Shown here: positions 8,275-16,519 of the stretch, piece by piece
Layout of the letters: each line of letters begins with the position of its first letter
How positions within the stretch are numbered: the first letter of the stretch is position 1
Source of the DNA: Thiogranum sp.
Lineage (GTDB): Bacteria; Pseudomonadota; Gammaproteobacteria; DSM-19610
Assembly: GCA_022340245.1 (NCBI GenBank)
Contig: JAJDOI010000126.1
Location: 1 to 33,143, forward strand
Direction of reading: 5' to 3'
DNA length: 33,143 nt
Made by a program: the position numbers and the translations under genes
The notes under the pieces: generated by a model
Told to the model about the DNA's origin: nothing
The model's database searches: none
The model's input: only the letters and a program-made list of their open reading frames with translations

Positions 8275-8712
8275 ATGGCACGAGGTATCAATAAAGTTAT
8301 TCTGGTCGGTAACCTGGGCAAAGATCCGGAAGTGCGCTACATGGCCAATGGCGGGGCCGTCTGCAATGTCACGCTCGCGACCAGCGAGTCCTGGAAGGAT
8401 AAGCAGACCGGCGAGCAGAAGGACAAGACCGAGTGGCACAATATCGTGTTCTACCGTCGCCTGGCAGAGATAGCCGGCGAGTATCTGCGCAAGGGCTCGC
8501 AGGTCTATGTGGAAGGTAAGCTGCAAACCCGCAAATGGCAGGATAAAAGTGGTAACGACCGCTATACCACCGAAATCATCGCCGCGGAGATGCAGATGCT
8601 GGGCGGTCGCGGCGGTGGCGGCAGCGCCGATTTCGGCGGCTCGTCAGCATCGCAGGCGGCGCCCGCACCGGCCTCGGCGAGCGACGACTTCGACGACGAT
8701 ATCCCTTTCTAG
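8275..8712 (+). CDS. ssb: Single-stranded DNA-binding protein
   Basis: SSB coats single-stranded DNA in replication, recombination and repair, and recruits partner enzymes through its acidic tail. The 145-residue product has the OB fold ([69 protein letters not shown]), then a glycine, serine and alanine-rich linker, then the conserved acidic tip DDFDDDIPF. The ATG at 8275 gives the family N-terminus and has GGAGAG 4 nt upstream; the in-frame GTG at 8251 would add eight non-conserved residues. It is shorter than E. coli SSB (178 aa) only in the linker. It follows the YajR-like gene by 154 bp and ends at a strong terminator. Confidence 0.98.
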   Translation: MARGINKVILVGNLGKDPEVRYMANGGAVCNVTLATSESWKDKQTGEQKDKTEWHNIVFYRRLAEIAGEYLRKGSQVYVEGKLQTRKWQDKSGNDRYTTEIIAAEMQMLGGRGGGGSADFGGSSASQAAPAPASASDDFDDDIPF

Positions 8713-8740
8713 CCCCGTCCGGAGAACGCCTGATCAGGTT

Positions 8741-8773
8741 GCGCCCGCGTTTCAGCGGGCGCGTTTTCTTTCT
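8741..8773 (+). terminator. Rho-independent terminator after ssb
   Basis: An 8-bp GC stem (gcgcccgc / gcgggcgc) with loop gtttca is followed by gttttctttct. It lies 28 bp after the ssb stop and insulates ssb from the mra operon. A small palindrome, cctgatcagg (8729-8738), sits just before it. Confidence 0.9.
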
Positions 8774-9001
8774 CCCGCCTCTGATTCCTGCTGCATGCAC
8801 CCAATTCGGTTGATTTGCCAATAAAAAAGTTTTATGAGTTAGTGTATTTTACTCAAAAACTTATGCCGTATTCGAGAAATTCCCACCAACTCACTGATTT
8901 GCAATTTAAAGAGCTGATCAGCTGTTCTTATGATTGTCTCCCACCCCGGATGAACTGAGCTAAGTGACTGTCGTTAAAGCAGGAATTTCTGATTTCCCGG
9001 C
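8774..9001. other. AT-rich non-coding stretch between ssb and the mra promoter
   Basis: I see no credible gene here. Roughly 8811-8935 is far richer in A and T than anything else in the window. It holds an AT-rich hairpin (listed separately) and a perfect 12-bp palindrome agctgatcagct (8912-8923). It may be upstream regulatory DNA of the mra promoter, but nothing in the sequence proves that. Confidence 0.5.
8826..8863. repeat. AT-rich inverted repeat, possible minus-strand terminator-like hairpin
   Basis: The arms aaagttttatgagt and actcaaaaacttt-like sequence pair over about 13 bp with one bulged A (8834) and an 11-nt loop (8840-8850). Read on the minus strand, the hairpin runs into TTTTTTATT. 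No minus-strand gene upstream needs such a terminator, so a protein-binding or structural role is equally possible. Confidence 0.4.
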
Positions 9002-9031
9002 TTGACAGTGGGCCTGGACCCTCCCTATAGT
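9002..9031 (+). promoter_or_regulatory. mra (dcw) operon promoter
   Basis: A perfect -35 TTGACA (9002-9007) and a -10 TATAGT (9026-9031) are separated by 18 bp. Transcription would begin near 9038, directly before the MraZ repeats and about 53 nt upstream of the mraZ start. This is the best sigma-70 promoter in the window and the natural entry point for the division cluster. Confidence 0.85.
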
Positions 9032-9040
9032 GTCGAAAAG

Positions 9041-9075
9041 TGGGGTCAAGTGGTAAGAAGTGGCAAGAACTGGGG
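9041..9075 (+). promoter_or_regulatory. MraZ operator: four TGG-N2 direct repeats at 10-bp spacing
   Basis: TGGGG (9041), TGGTA (9051), TGGCA (9061) and TGGGG (9071) recur every 10 bp, in phase with one helical turn and separated by 5-nt spacers rich in A and G. Known MraZ binding sites are TGGGN direct repeats with 5-nt spacers in the leader of mraZ, which matches both motif and place. The site starts right at the predicted transcription start, which suits repression of the whole cluster by MraZ. Confidence 0.85.
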
Positions 9076-9090
9076 AAGGAGGGCGGCCGG

Positions 9091-9540
9091 GTGTTCCGTG
9101 GTGGGAGTTCAGTCAAGTTGGATGCGAAAGGGCGGCTGGCCTTGCCGACGCGCTATCGCGCCTTCATTACGGAGCGCTACGCCGGTCAGCTGGTGCTGAC
9201 GGTGCACACCGACGGCTGCCTGCTGCTTTATCCGCAGCCGGAGTGGGAAGACCTCGAACTCCAGTTGATCCGCACCCCCAACCAGGATCGGCGCACCCGT
9301 AACATGCAGCGGATGCTGGTCGGTTATGCCACCGAGGTGGAAATGGACGGTAACGGGCGCATTCTGATTGCGCCGCGGCTGCGTGAGTTCGCCCGACTGG
9401 ACAAGAGCGTGGCGCTGGTCGGTGTCGGTAAGAAATTCGAGATCTGGAATGAAGAAGCCTGGGAGCAGATCGGAAGCGCGTGGATGGAGGAAGACGCGGA
9501 AGGGGCTATGCCCTCACCGCTTGAGTCACTGACGCTTTGA
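9091..9540 (+). CDS. mraZ: Transcriptional regulator MraZ
   Basis: MraZ is a ring-forming DNA-binding protein that represses its own dcw operon. The 149-residue product (E. coli 152) has two SpoVT/AbrB-like halves. The first begins [22 protein letters not shown] and the second contains [20 protein letters not shown]; each carries the D-x-x-GR-[IL] element. [11 protein letters not shown] and [15 protein letters not shown] are also conserved. The GTG at 9091 reproduces the family start MFRG and has AAGGAGG about 9 nt upstream; longer in-frame starts would lie in the operator. The stop TGA overlaps the rsmH ATG by one base. Confidence 0.97.
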   Translation: MFRGGSSVKLDAKGRLALPTRYRAFITERYAGQLVLTVHTDGCLLLYPQPEWEDLELQLIRTPNQDRRTRNMQRMLVGYATEVEMDGNGRILIAPRLREFARLDKSVALVGVGKKFEIWNEEAWEQIGSAWMEEDAEGAMPSPLESLTL

Positions 9541-10469
9541 TGGGCGAGCAACACCGTCCGGTACTGCTCGATGAGGTACTGGACGCTCTGCAGGTTAAGC
9601 AGGACGGTTTGTACGTGGACGGGACCTTCGGGCGCGGCGGTCATGCGGCGGCAGTGCTGGAGAGGTTGGGGACGCAGGGAAGGTTGCTGGCCTTTGACAA
9701 GGATCCCTATGCCCTCAACTACGCGGCAGACCGGTTTGGCGACGAGCCGCGCCTGATCATGCGCGGCGGGAGTTTTGGGAACCTTCAATCGGTGGTGACG
9801 GAACTGGGCTGGCAGGGAAAAGTGGACGGGATACTACTGGACCTCGGGGTGTCGTCGCCGCAGCTGGACGATGCAAGTCGTGGTTTCAGTTTCCTCAATG
9901 ACGGTCCGCTCGACATGCGCATGGATCCGCACAGCGGTGTCAGCGCCGCCGACTGGCTGGCTGACGCCGGCGCCGAGCAGATCGCCGATGTGCTGTGGCG
10001 CTACGGCGAGGAGCGCCACTCGCGGCGCATCGCGCGCGCCGTTGTCGCCGCGCGCGCGGCGGATCCCATCCGCAGCACCCGGCAGCTCGCCGAACTCATC
10101 GCCGCTGCCGTGCCGGGTCGCGAAGGCAGGAAGCACCCGGCCACGCGCAGTTTTCAGGCCATCCGCATTTTTATCAACCGGGAACTGCAGGACCTGGAAA
10201 CCGTACTGCCGCAGACAGTCGACGTACTGGCCGCCGGCGGTCGGCTGGCGGTGATCAGTTTTCACTCGCTGGAAGATCGTCTGGTCAAACGCTTTATCCG
10301 CGATCAGCAGCGCGGTCCGCAGTTGCCGCCGGACCTGCCGGTTATGCCGCAGGCGTTTGCGCCGCGGCTGCGGGTGGTGGGTAAACCGGTGCGTGCCAGT
10401 GAACAGGAAGTGCGAAGCAATCCGCGGGCGCGCAGCGCCGTGTTGCGGGTAGCCGAGCGTGTCGCATGA
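9540..10469 (+). CDS. rsmH: 16S rRNA (cytosine(1402)-N(4))-methyltransferase
   Basis: RsmH (MraW) uses SAM to methylate N4 of C1402 in the decoding centre of 16S rRNA. The 309-residue product (E. coli 313) begins [17 protein letters not shown] and carries the SAM-binding motif [10 protein letters not shown] (about 26-35). [36 protein letters not shown] and the C-terminal [14 protein letters not shown] are diagnostic. The ATG at 9540 shares its A with the mraZ stop (TGATG), a coupled start; a TTG three bases upstream is a weaker option. Its own stop overlaps the ftsL start by 4 bp. Confidence 0.98.
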   Translation: MGEQHRPVLLDEVLDALQVKQDGLYVDGTFGRGGHAAAVLERLGTQGRLLAFDKDPYALNYAADRFGDEPRLIMRGGSFGNLQSVVTELGWQGKVDGILLDLGVSSPQLDDASRGFSFLNDGPLDMRMDPHSGVSAADWLADAGAEQIADVLWRYGEERHSRRIARAVVAARAADPIRSTRQLAELIAAAVPGREGRKHPATRSFQAIRIFINRELQDLETVLPQTVDVLAAGGRLAVISFHSLEDRLVKRFIRDQQRGPQLPPDLPVMPQAFAPRLRVVGKPVRASEQEVRSNPRARSAVLRVAERVA

Positions 10470-10729
10470 GGGCTGTGGTGTTGCCGCTGCTGTTGCTGGC
10501 GGTTGTCGCCACCGCGATATCGGCCGCCTACACCAAGCACCAGAGCCGCAAGTTGTTTATCGAGTTGCAGGAATTGCAAGAGCAGCGTGATGCCATGAAT
10601 GTCGAATGGGGCCAGTTACAGCTTGAACAGAGCACCTATACCACTCACGGGCGGGTGGAGGGTGCGGCGCGCGAGCGTCTCGGTATGCAGGTCCCCTCGC
10701 CGCAACAGGTGACGATCCTGCGTCCATGA
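10466..10729 (+). CDS. ftsL: Cell division protein FtsL
   Basis: FtsL is a bitopic inner-membrane protein that, with FtsB and FtsQ, activates the septal synthase FtsWI. The 87-residue product has only about three residues before its membrane helix ([19 protein letters not shown], about 4-22). It continues as a periplasmic leucine-zipper-like coiled coil ([20 protein letters not shown]) and ends in [19 protein letters not shown], the family C-terminal signature. E. coli FtsL (121 aa) has a longer cytoplasmic tail. It overlaps rsmH and ftsI by ATGA at both ends. The identification rests on position and architecture, because the family diverges quickly. Confidence 0.93.
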   Translation: MRAVVLPLLLLAVVATAISAAYTKHQSRKLFIELQELQEQRDAMNVEWGQLQLEQSTYTTHGRVEGAARERLGMQVPSPQQVTILRP

Positions 10730-12438
10730 GCAGACCGGTTTCCATCAGTCGTGCCCGCCACCTCGTGCTGATCGGGCTGATGCTGTCGGGCTTTGCGCTG
10801 CTGGCCGGGCGCAGTGCGCAGTTGCAGTTGCTGGATAGCGACTTTCTCCAGGGGCAGGCCGACGCCCGGCATTTGCGCGTGGTTCAGGTACCCGCCCACC
10901 GGGGGATGATCACCGACCGGCATGGCGAGCCCCTGGCGATCAGCACACCGGTTGAGTCGGTGTGGGCAAACCCGCGGGAGCTGGTGGCAAGCCCCGGCGA
11001 GCTGGCGCGTGTGGCGGCGCTTCTGGGCACGAAGGCCGAGCAGATTCAGCGACTGCTGGGGCAACGCAAGGACCGCGAGTTTGTCTACCTGCGCCGTCAC
11101 ATGGCGCCGGACAAGGCGCAGCAGGTGATAGCGCTGGATATACCCGGTATCTATCTGCAGCAGGAATACCGCCGTTACTACCCCGCGGGCGAAGTTGCCT
11201 CGCACCTTATCGGGTTTACCAACGTGGATGACCGCGGCCAGGAGGGCCTGGAGCTCGCTTTCGACAAGTGGTTGAGCGGGGAAGCGGGCGCCAAACGCGT
11301 GGTCAAGGACGGCCGGCGCCACATTGTCGAGAACGTGGAAAACATTCGCTCCGCCCGTCCCGGCAAGTCGCTGGCGCTGAGTATAGACCGCCGGATCCAA
11401 TACCTCGCCTACCGCGAACTGAAAGCGGCGGTGCAGCAGCATCACGCGCATTCCGGTTCGATCGTGGTGCTCGACAGTCGCAGCGGCGAAGTGCTGGCGC
11501 TCGCCAACCAGCCTTCGTTCAATCCCAACAATCGCAGGCGCCTCACGGCCGACAAGCTGCGTAACCGTGCCATGACCGATGTCTTCGAGCCCGGCTCGAC
11601 CATGAAGCCGTTCGTTATTGCCGCGGCGCTGCAGAGCGGGCGTTATGTGCCCGCGACCCGTATCGACACCTCTCCGGGCCTGTTTCAGGTGGGTACGTAC
11701 ACCATCCATGACATGCACGACTACGGTGTTCTCGACCTGACCGGCGTGATCCGTAAATCGAGCAACGTCGCGGCCAGCAAGATCGCCCTGGCGCTGGACC
11801 CGCAAGACATCTGGCGGGGTTACTCCGAGGCCGGCTTTGGCGTGGCCACCGCCAGCGGATTTCCGGGAGAGGTCGATGGCTACCTGGCCGACTTTCATCG
11901 CTGGCGCGATATCGAGCGCGCCACGCTGGCTTATGGCTATGGCCTGTCGGTAACCAGTATGCAGCTGGCCGAGGCTTACAGCGTGTTCGCCAATGATGGT
12001 TACCGCGTGCCGGTGACCTTGTTGCGTCGCGGCGACGACGATGATGTGCACAAGCAGGTCGTGTTCCATCCCACGGTTGCCCGCTCGGTGCGCAAAATGA
12101 TGGAAGAGGTCGTCAAAGAGGGCGGCACGGCGCCGTTGGCCGCCGTCAGCGGTTACCGTGTTGCGGGTAAGACCGGCACGGTGCACAAGTCGGAAGCCGG
12201 CGGTTACGCCAAGCATCGCTACGTGGCGTTGTTCGCCGGGATGGCGCCGGCGAGCGACCCCCGGCTGGTTGTTGTCGTTGTGGTGAATGAGCCCTCCCGC
12301 GACGAGCACTTCGGTGGCCAGGTTGCCGGGCCGGTATTCTCGCGGGTTATGGCCGGTGCGTTGCGCCTGCTCAACATTGCGCCAGACGCCGAACCCCTGT
12401 TGCAGACCCGGCGTCCCGCGGCGGAGGGTCCGGCATGA
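10726..12438 (+). CDS. ftsI: Peptidoglycan D,D-transpeptidase FtsI (PBP3)
   Basis: FtsI crosslinks septal peptidoglycan with FtsW as its glycosyltransferase partner. The 570-residue product (E. coli 588) has a short cytoplasmic start and one membrane helix (about 12-30). The pedestal domain follows (VPAHRGMITDRHGEPLA), and then the transpeptidase. The catalytic motifs are in order: STMK with the acylated Ser291, SSN (345-347) and KTGT (482-485). YYPAGEVASHLIGFTN and the GLELAFDKWLSG segment are typical of class B PBPs. The ATG overlaps the ftsL stop by 4 bp, and its stop overlaps murE. Beta-lactams would target Ser291; no odd residue is visible near the motifs. Confidence 0.98.
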   Translation: MSRPVSISRARHLVLIGLMLSGFALLAGRSAQLQLLDSDFLQGQADARHLRVVQVPAHRGMITDRHGEPLAISTPVESVWANPRELVASPGELARVAALLGTKAEQIQRLLGQRKDREFVYLRRHMAPDKAQQVIALDIPGIYLQQEYRRYYPAGEVASHLIGFTNVDDRGQEGLELAFDKWLSGEAGAKRVVKDGRRHIVENVENIRSARPGKSLALSIDRRIQYLAYRELKAAVQQHHAHSGSIVVLDSRSGEVLALANQPSFNPNNRRRLTADKLRNRAMTDVFEPGSTMKPFVIAAALQSGRYVPATRIDTSPGLFQVGTYTIHDMHDYGVLDLTGVIRKSSNVAASKIALALDPQDIWRGYSEAGFGVATASGFPGEVDGYLADFHRWRDIERATLAYGYGLSVTSMQLAEAYSVFANDGYRVPVTLLRRGDDDDVHKQVVFHPTVARSVRKMMEEVVKEGGTAPLAAVSGYRVAGKTGTVHKSEAGGYAKHRYVALFAGMAPASDPRLVVVVVVNEPSRDEHFGGQVAGPVFSRVMAGALRLLNIAPDAEPLLQTRRPAAEGPA

Positions 12439-13961
12439 TGGCTGCCGAATCGCGGGCTCACGGGGTGCCATTGAACGTGCTGCTGGAGGGCTTTATGCTC
12501 GCAGACAGCTTGCCCGCTCTGGACGTCACGGGTCTGTCAAATGACAGCCGCGAGACGCAACCGGGTGACCTGTTTCTGGCGTGTCAGGGGCTGCGGGTAC
12601 ATGGCCTGTCGCACGCCCGGGAGGCACTGCAGCGCGGTGCCGCGGCGCTATTGTGGGAGCCGGACGTTGACCCGGCGCTGCAGGCTGTCGTCGCGCGGCT
12701 GTCCGTGCCTGCGCTGCCAGTTGCCGGTCTCGGTCAGAAGCTGGGCCGGATCGCGGACCGTTTCTACGGCCAACCTTCACGCGATATGCAGGTCATCGGT
12801 GTCACCGGTACCGACGGTAAAACCTCGGTGACGCATTTCATCGCCCAGGCGCTGAGCGATGCCGGGCAGGCCTGCGGCCTGCTGGGTACCCTCGGTTACG
12901 GGGTCTACGGCCGGTTGCAGCCGCCTACCCACACCACGCCCGACGGCTTGCGCCTGCAGGCCGAGCTTGCCCGGTTGCGCGATGCCGGCGTGAAGCGTGT
13001 CGCCATGGAAGTATCATCCCATGCCTTGCACCAGCGGCGCACCGACGGCACGGTGTTCGCCACGGCGGTGCTCACGCAGCTGAGTCGTGATCACCTCGAT
13101 TACCACGGCAGCGCCGAGGCATATGCTGAAGCCAAGCGACGGCTGTTTATCAGCGAGGGCCTGGAAACGGCGGTGCTCAATGTCGACGACGCGTTCGGAC
13201 GCGCACTCGCACACCAGTTGCATACGCAGCTGCAGCTTATTGCCTATGGTCACAACCGGGAACAGTGTGCGCGGGCCGCGGCGCACTGGATCGCGCTTGA
13301 GGAAGCGACACCGCGCGAGCACGGTATTGCGTTGCGTTTGGACTCCAGTTGGGGTGCCGCCGGATTCGAGGCGCCGGTGCTGGGAATTTTTAACGCCGAC
13401 AACCTGATGGCGGCACTGGGTGCCCTGCTGGCATCCGGGCTGTCGCTGGAAGCGGCGGTGCAGCGACTGGCAAAAGTCACAACCGTTCCGGGCCGGATGG
13501 AGTTATTCAGTCAACCCGGGACGCCGCGGGTGGTCGTGGACTATGCACACACGCCGCACGCGCTGGAGACCGCCCTGCAGGCGTTAAGACCGCACTGCAA
13601 GGGTGAGCTCATCTGCCTGTTTGGTGCCGGCGGCGACCGGGACCGCGGCAAGCGGCCGCAAATGGGCGCGGCCGCCGAGCGCTTTGCCGACCGCGTAGTG
13701 CTGACCAGCGACAATCCGCGCAGCGAACCGCCCGAACTCATACTCGAGCAGATCGCGGCCGGCTTTGAACAGCCGCAACGGGCGCAACGCATCCCGGATC
13801 GCGGGCAGGCCATCGACGAGGTGCTCGCCATGGCGGCAGCGGACGACCTGGTGCTGGTGGCCGGCAAGGGTCACGAGGATTACCAGCAGTTAGGCGACCG
13901 GCGTCTGGCTTTCAGCGACCGCGCACGGGTTGCGCAGGCGCTGCGGAGGCGCGCTGAATGA
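12435..13961 (+). CDS. murE: UDP-N-acetylmuramoyl-L-alanyl-D-glutamate--2,6-diaminopimelate ligase
   Basis: MurE adds the third stem residue to UDP-MurNAc-dipeptide in the cytoplasm with ATP. The 508-residue product (E. coli 495) has the ATP loop GVTGTDGKTS (about 122-131), the HTTPDGL substrate segment, MEVSSHAL, SRDHLDYHG and the C-terminal FGAGGDRDRGKRP. The recognition motif is DNPR (426-429, in SDNPRSEPP), the form used by enzymes that add meso-diaminopimelate rather than lysine, so the cell wall is of the DAP type. The start is the first of two adjacent ATGs and overlaps the ftsI stop by 4 bp. Confidence 0.98.
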   Translation: MMAAESRAHGVPLNVLLEGFMLADSLPALDVTGLSNDSRETQPGDLFLACQGLRVHGLSHAREALQRGAAALLWEPDVDPALQAVVARLSVPALPVAGLGQKLGRIADRFYGQPSRDMQVIGVTGTDGKTSVTHFIAQALSDAGQACGLLGTLGYGVYGRLQPPTHTTPDGLRLQAELARLRDAGVKRVAMEVSSHALHQRRTDGTVFATAVLTQLSRDHLDYHGSAEAYAEAKRRLFISEGLETAVLNVDDAFGRALAHQLHTQLQLIAYGHNREQCARAAAHWIALEEATPREHGIALRLDSSWGAAGFEAPVLGIFNADNLMAALGALLASGLSLEAAVQRLAKVTTVPGRMELFSQPGTPRVVVDYAHTPHALETALQALRPHCKGELICLFGAGGDRDRGKRPQMGAAAERFADRVVLTSDNPRSEPPELILEQIAAGFEQPQRAQRIPDRGQAIDEVLAMAAADDLVLVAGKGHEDYQQLGDRRLAFSDRARVAQALRRRAE

Positions 13962-15322
13962 TGACTATGCAGTTGTCCGAAGCGGCCGAAGTTCTGAAAG
14001 CGAGACGCGTGGGTGAAGATGTCATGTTTCACGGCGTCAGCACCGATACCCGCAGCCTGTCGCAGGGCAACCTGTTCGTTGCCCTGCGGGGCCCGCATTT
14101 CGACGGTCACAATTACCTCGATCAGGCCCGGCGCGACGGCGCGGCCGCCGCTGCCGTCAGCCAGCGGAGCACGGCCGAGCTGCCGCAGCTGCAGGTCGAG
14201 GACACCCGCCTCGCACTGGGCGAGCTGGCGGCTTACTGGCGCCGGCAGTTCGACATGCCGCTGATCGCCGTGACCGGCAGCAATGGCAAGACCACGGTAA
14301 AGGAAATGCTGGCGGCCATTTTGCACCGCTGTGGACAAACCCTGGTTACCCGGGGAAACCTTAACAACGATATCGGTGTGCCTCATACCCTGTTCCGTCT
14401 TGACGAGGAACACGCCTATGCAGTGGTGGAGCTTGGAGCCAATCATCCCGGGGAAATCGCTTACCTGACCGGTTTGGTGAAGCCTACTGTGGCGCTGATC
14501 AACAATGCAGGCCCCGCGCACCTGGAGGGTTTTGGCAGTCTCGAGGGCGTGGCCAGGGCAAAAGGCGAGTTGTTCGACTGCGCCGGGCCTGCGACGACCT
14601 GTGTGATCAACAGCGACGATGGCGCCGCCGCCATGTGGAAGACGCTGGCCGCGCCGCGTCCGGTGATCACTTTCGGGCTGGAGCCCGGCGCGGATGTCAG
14701 CGCCGAATGGCAGGGCGATATCAACAGCAGTGAGATTCGCCTGCATACCCCTGAAGGCAGCGCAACCACGCACATCGGGTTGCCCGGCCGGCACAACGTT
14801 ATGAATGCGCTGGCGGCAACCGCCGCGGCGCTGGCCGCCGGTGTCGACCTCGATGCCGTGGCCCGCGGTCTGCAGGATGCGCAGACCGTGCGCGGGCGTT
14901 GGGAGTCGCGCCCCGGCATCAAGGGTGCCCGCATAATCGACGACACCTACAACGCCAACCCGGCCTCGCTCGAAGCGGGGTTGGCGTTGTTGTCCGCGGC
15001 CGGCGGCGAAGCGTGGCTGGTCCTGGGCAATATGGGCGAGCTCGGGCAAAGCGGTGAGCAGCTGCACCGCGACATGGGCGAAGCCGCGCGTCGCGCCGGC
15101 ATCCAGCGGCTGTTTACCCTGGGTCGGCTCGCCGGTCTGGCTGCAGTCGGCTTCGGCAAGGGTGCCGCCGCGTTCGACAACGTCGACGATCTGGGTGCCA
15201 GTCTGCGGCCATTGTTGCGCGAGGGCGTTACCGTGCTGATCAAGGGTTCGCGCGCCATGCACATGGAGCGTGTCGTCGACATGCTGTGCGCAGCGGATGC
15301 GCCGCGGCAGGGGGATCACTGA
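13958..15322 (+). CDS. murF: UDP-N-acetylmuramoyl-tripeptide--D-alanyl-D-alanine ligase
   Basis: MurF attaches D-Ala-D-Ala to complete UDP-MurNAc-pentapeptide, using ATP. The 454-residue product (E. coli 452) has an N-terminal substrate-binding domain ([19 protein letters not shown]), the P-loop [10 protein letters not shown] (about 104-113), [24 protein letters not shown] and [12 protein letters not shown], then the C-terminal domain with [10 protein letters not shown] and LGNMGELG. The ATG overlaps the murE stop by 4 bp and its own stop shares a base with mraY. Nothing is missing. The long opposite-strand ORF here is a high-GC shadow. Confidence 0.98.
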   Translation: MMTMQLSEAAEVLKARRVGEDVMFHGVSTDTRSLSQGNLFVALRGPHFDGHNYLDQARRDGAAAAAVSQRSTAELPQLQVEDTRLALGELAAYWRRQFDMPLIAVTGSNGKTTVKEMLAAILHRCGQTLVTRGNLNNDIGVPHTLFRLDEEHAYAVVELGANHPGEIAYLTGLVKPTVALINNAGPAHLEGFGSLEGVARAKGELFDCAGPATTCVINSDDGAAAMWKTLAAPRPVITFGLEPGADVSAEWQGDINSSEIRLHTPEGSATTHIGLPGRHNVMNALAATAAALAAGVDLDAVARGLQDAQTVRGRWESRPGIKGARIIDDTYNANPASLEAGLALLSAAGGEAWLVLGNMGELGQSGEQLHRDMGEAARRAGIQRLFTLGRLAGLAAVGFGKGAAAFDNVDDLGASLRPLLREGVTVLIKGSRAMHMERVVDMLCAADAPRQGDH

Positions 15323-16404
15323 TGCTGCTGTACCTGAGCGACTACCTGGCGCAGTACTACAGCGGCTTCAATGTCTTTCAGTACCTGACCTTGCGCGCCA
15401 TTCTCGGGGTGCTGACGGCGCTGATTATTTCTTTCATCGTCGGCCCGGTCATGATTCGCCACTTGAGTTTCCGCCAGATCGGCCAGCAGGTTCGCAACGA
15501 CGGGCCGGAATCGCACCTGTCCAAGGCCGGTACGCCGACCATGGGTGGGGCGCTGATCCTGGTGGCGATCGCCGTGGCCACCCTTTTGTGGGCCGACCTG
15601 GGTAATCGCTACATCTGGGTGGTGCTGATGGTGACGCTGGCGTTCGGCGCCATCGGCTGGGTGGATGACTACAAGAAGATCGTCTACGGCAACAGCAGGG
15701 GACTGTCGGCCTGGTCAAAGTACGGCTGGCAGTCGCTGGCAGCCCTGACCGCTGGCCTGTACCTGTTCTACACGGCAGAGTCGCCCGCCGAAACCCAGTT
15801 GATCGTGCCGTTTTTCAAAGACATTGCGCTGCCTCTGGGCGCCTGGTACGTGCTGGTGGTGTACTTCGTCGTGGTCGGGTCGAGCAATGCGGTGAACCTG
15901 ACTGACGGACTGGACGGACTCGCGATTTTGCCCACGGTGCTTGTCGCCGGCGCCCTGGCGGTGTTTGCCTACGCCACGGGTAATTTCAATATCGCCGGTT
16001 ACCTCGGCATACCCTTTATCCGCGACCTCGGTGAGGTGGTGGTTTTCTGCGGCGCTATGGTTGGGGCGGGGCTCGGCTTCCTCTGGTTTAACGCTTACCC
16101 GGCGCAGGTATTTATGGGCGACGTGGGTGCGCTTGCGCTGGGCGCGGCGCTCGGCATCGTGGCGGTGCTCACGCGCCAGGAACTGGTGTTTTTTATGATG
16201 GCCGGGGTGTTCGTCATGGAAACCGTATCGGTGATTCTGCAGGTCGCGTCATTCAAGTTGACCGGGCGGCGCATATTCCGCATGGCGCCGCTGCATCACC
16301 ATTTCGAACTCAAAGGCTGGCCGGAACCACGTGTCATTGTGCGTTTCTGGATTGTGACTGTGATCCTGGTGTTGTCCGGTCTGGCGACACTCAAGATTCG
16401 TTGA
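15322..16404 (+). CDS. mraY: Phospho-N-acetylmuramoyl-pentapeptide-transferase
   Basis: MraY is the ten-helix inner-membrane enzyme that makes lipid I by transferring phospho-MurNAc-pentapeptide to undecaprenyl phosphate. The product is 360 residues, the same length as the E. coli enzyme. Key signatures are [11 protein letters not shown], the aspartate pair in [30 protein letters not shown] and the histidine-rich [15 protein letters not shown]. The ATG at 15322 shares its A with the murF stop. After it the cluster shows its first real gap, about 115 bp to murD, and that gap contains a tiny membrane ORF. Confidence 0.98.
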   Translation: MLLYLSDYLAQYYSGFNVFQYLTLRAILGVLTALIISFIVGPVMIRHLSFRQIGQQVRNDGPESHLSKAGTPTMGGALILVAIAVATLLWADLGNRYIWVVLMVTLAFGAIGWVDDYKKIVYGNSRGLSAWSKYGWQSLAALTAGLYLFYTAESPAETQLIVPFFKDIALPLGAWYVLVVYFVVVGSSNAVNLTDGLDGLAILPTVLVAGALAVFAYATGNFNIAGYLGIPFIRDLGEVVVFCGAMVGAGLGFLWFNAYPAQVFMGDVGALALGAALGIVAVLTRQELVFFMMAGVFVMETVSVILQVASFKLTGRRIFRMAPLHHHFELKGWPEPRVIVRFWIVTVILVLSGLATLKIR

Positions 16405-16420
16405 CGAAAGGCAGGTAACG

Positions 16421-16495
16421 ATGGACGAGAAGGGTCAGATAGCAGTGGTGAGCGTGACTTTCGTGGTCATTGCCGTGTTGTTGGTGTTGATCTGA
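16421..16495 (+). CDS. Putative 24-residue single-span membrane microprotein
   Basis: I do not recognise this product. A complete ORF starts at ATG 16421 with a purine-rich AGGCAGGT 4-5 nt upstream and ends at TGA 16493-16495. It encodes MDEKGQ followed by an unbroken hydrophobic run of 18 residues (IAVVSVTFVVIAVLLVLI) to the last codon. The charged start and the hydrophobic end predict a short membrane anchor with the N-terminus inside. It lies 16 bp after the mraY stop and 24 bp before murD, in an operon where neighbours otherwise overlap, so it would be co-transcribed with them. It is too short for usual gene finders. Chance occurrence in spacer DNA is the alternative; the ribosome-binding site and the lack of any charged residue in the hydrophobic run argue against it. 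Confidence 0.5.
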   Translation: MDEKGQIAVVSVTFVVIAVLLVLI

Positions 16496-16519
16496 TCAGG
16501 GGCAGTTAGTCGAAGTTCG

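Noticed and set aside
10645-12471. 608-codon minus-strand ORF opposite ftsI
   Set aside because: It is antisense to an intact ftsI, with no domain and a histidine and arginine-rich composition typical of a shadow frame.
13880-15319. 479-codon minus-strand ORF opposite murF
   Set aside because: It mirrors murF almost exactly and has no independent start signal or domain.
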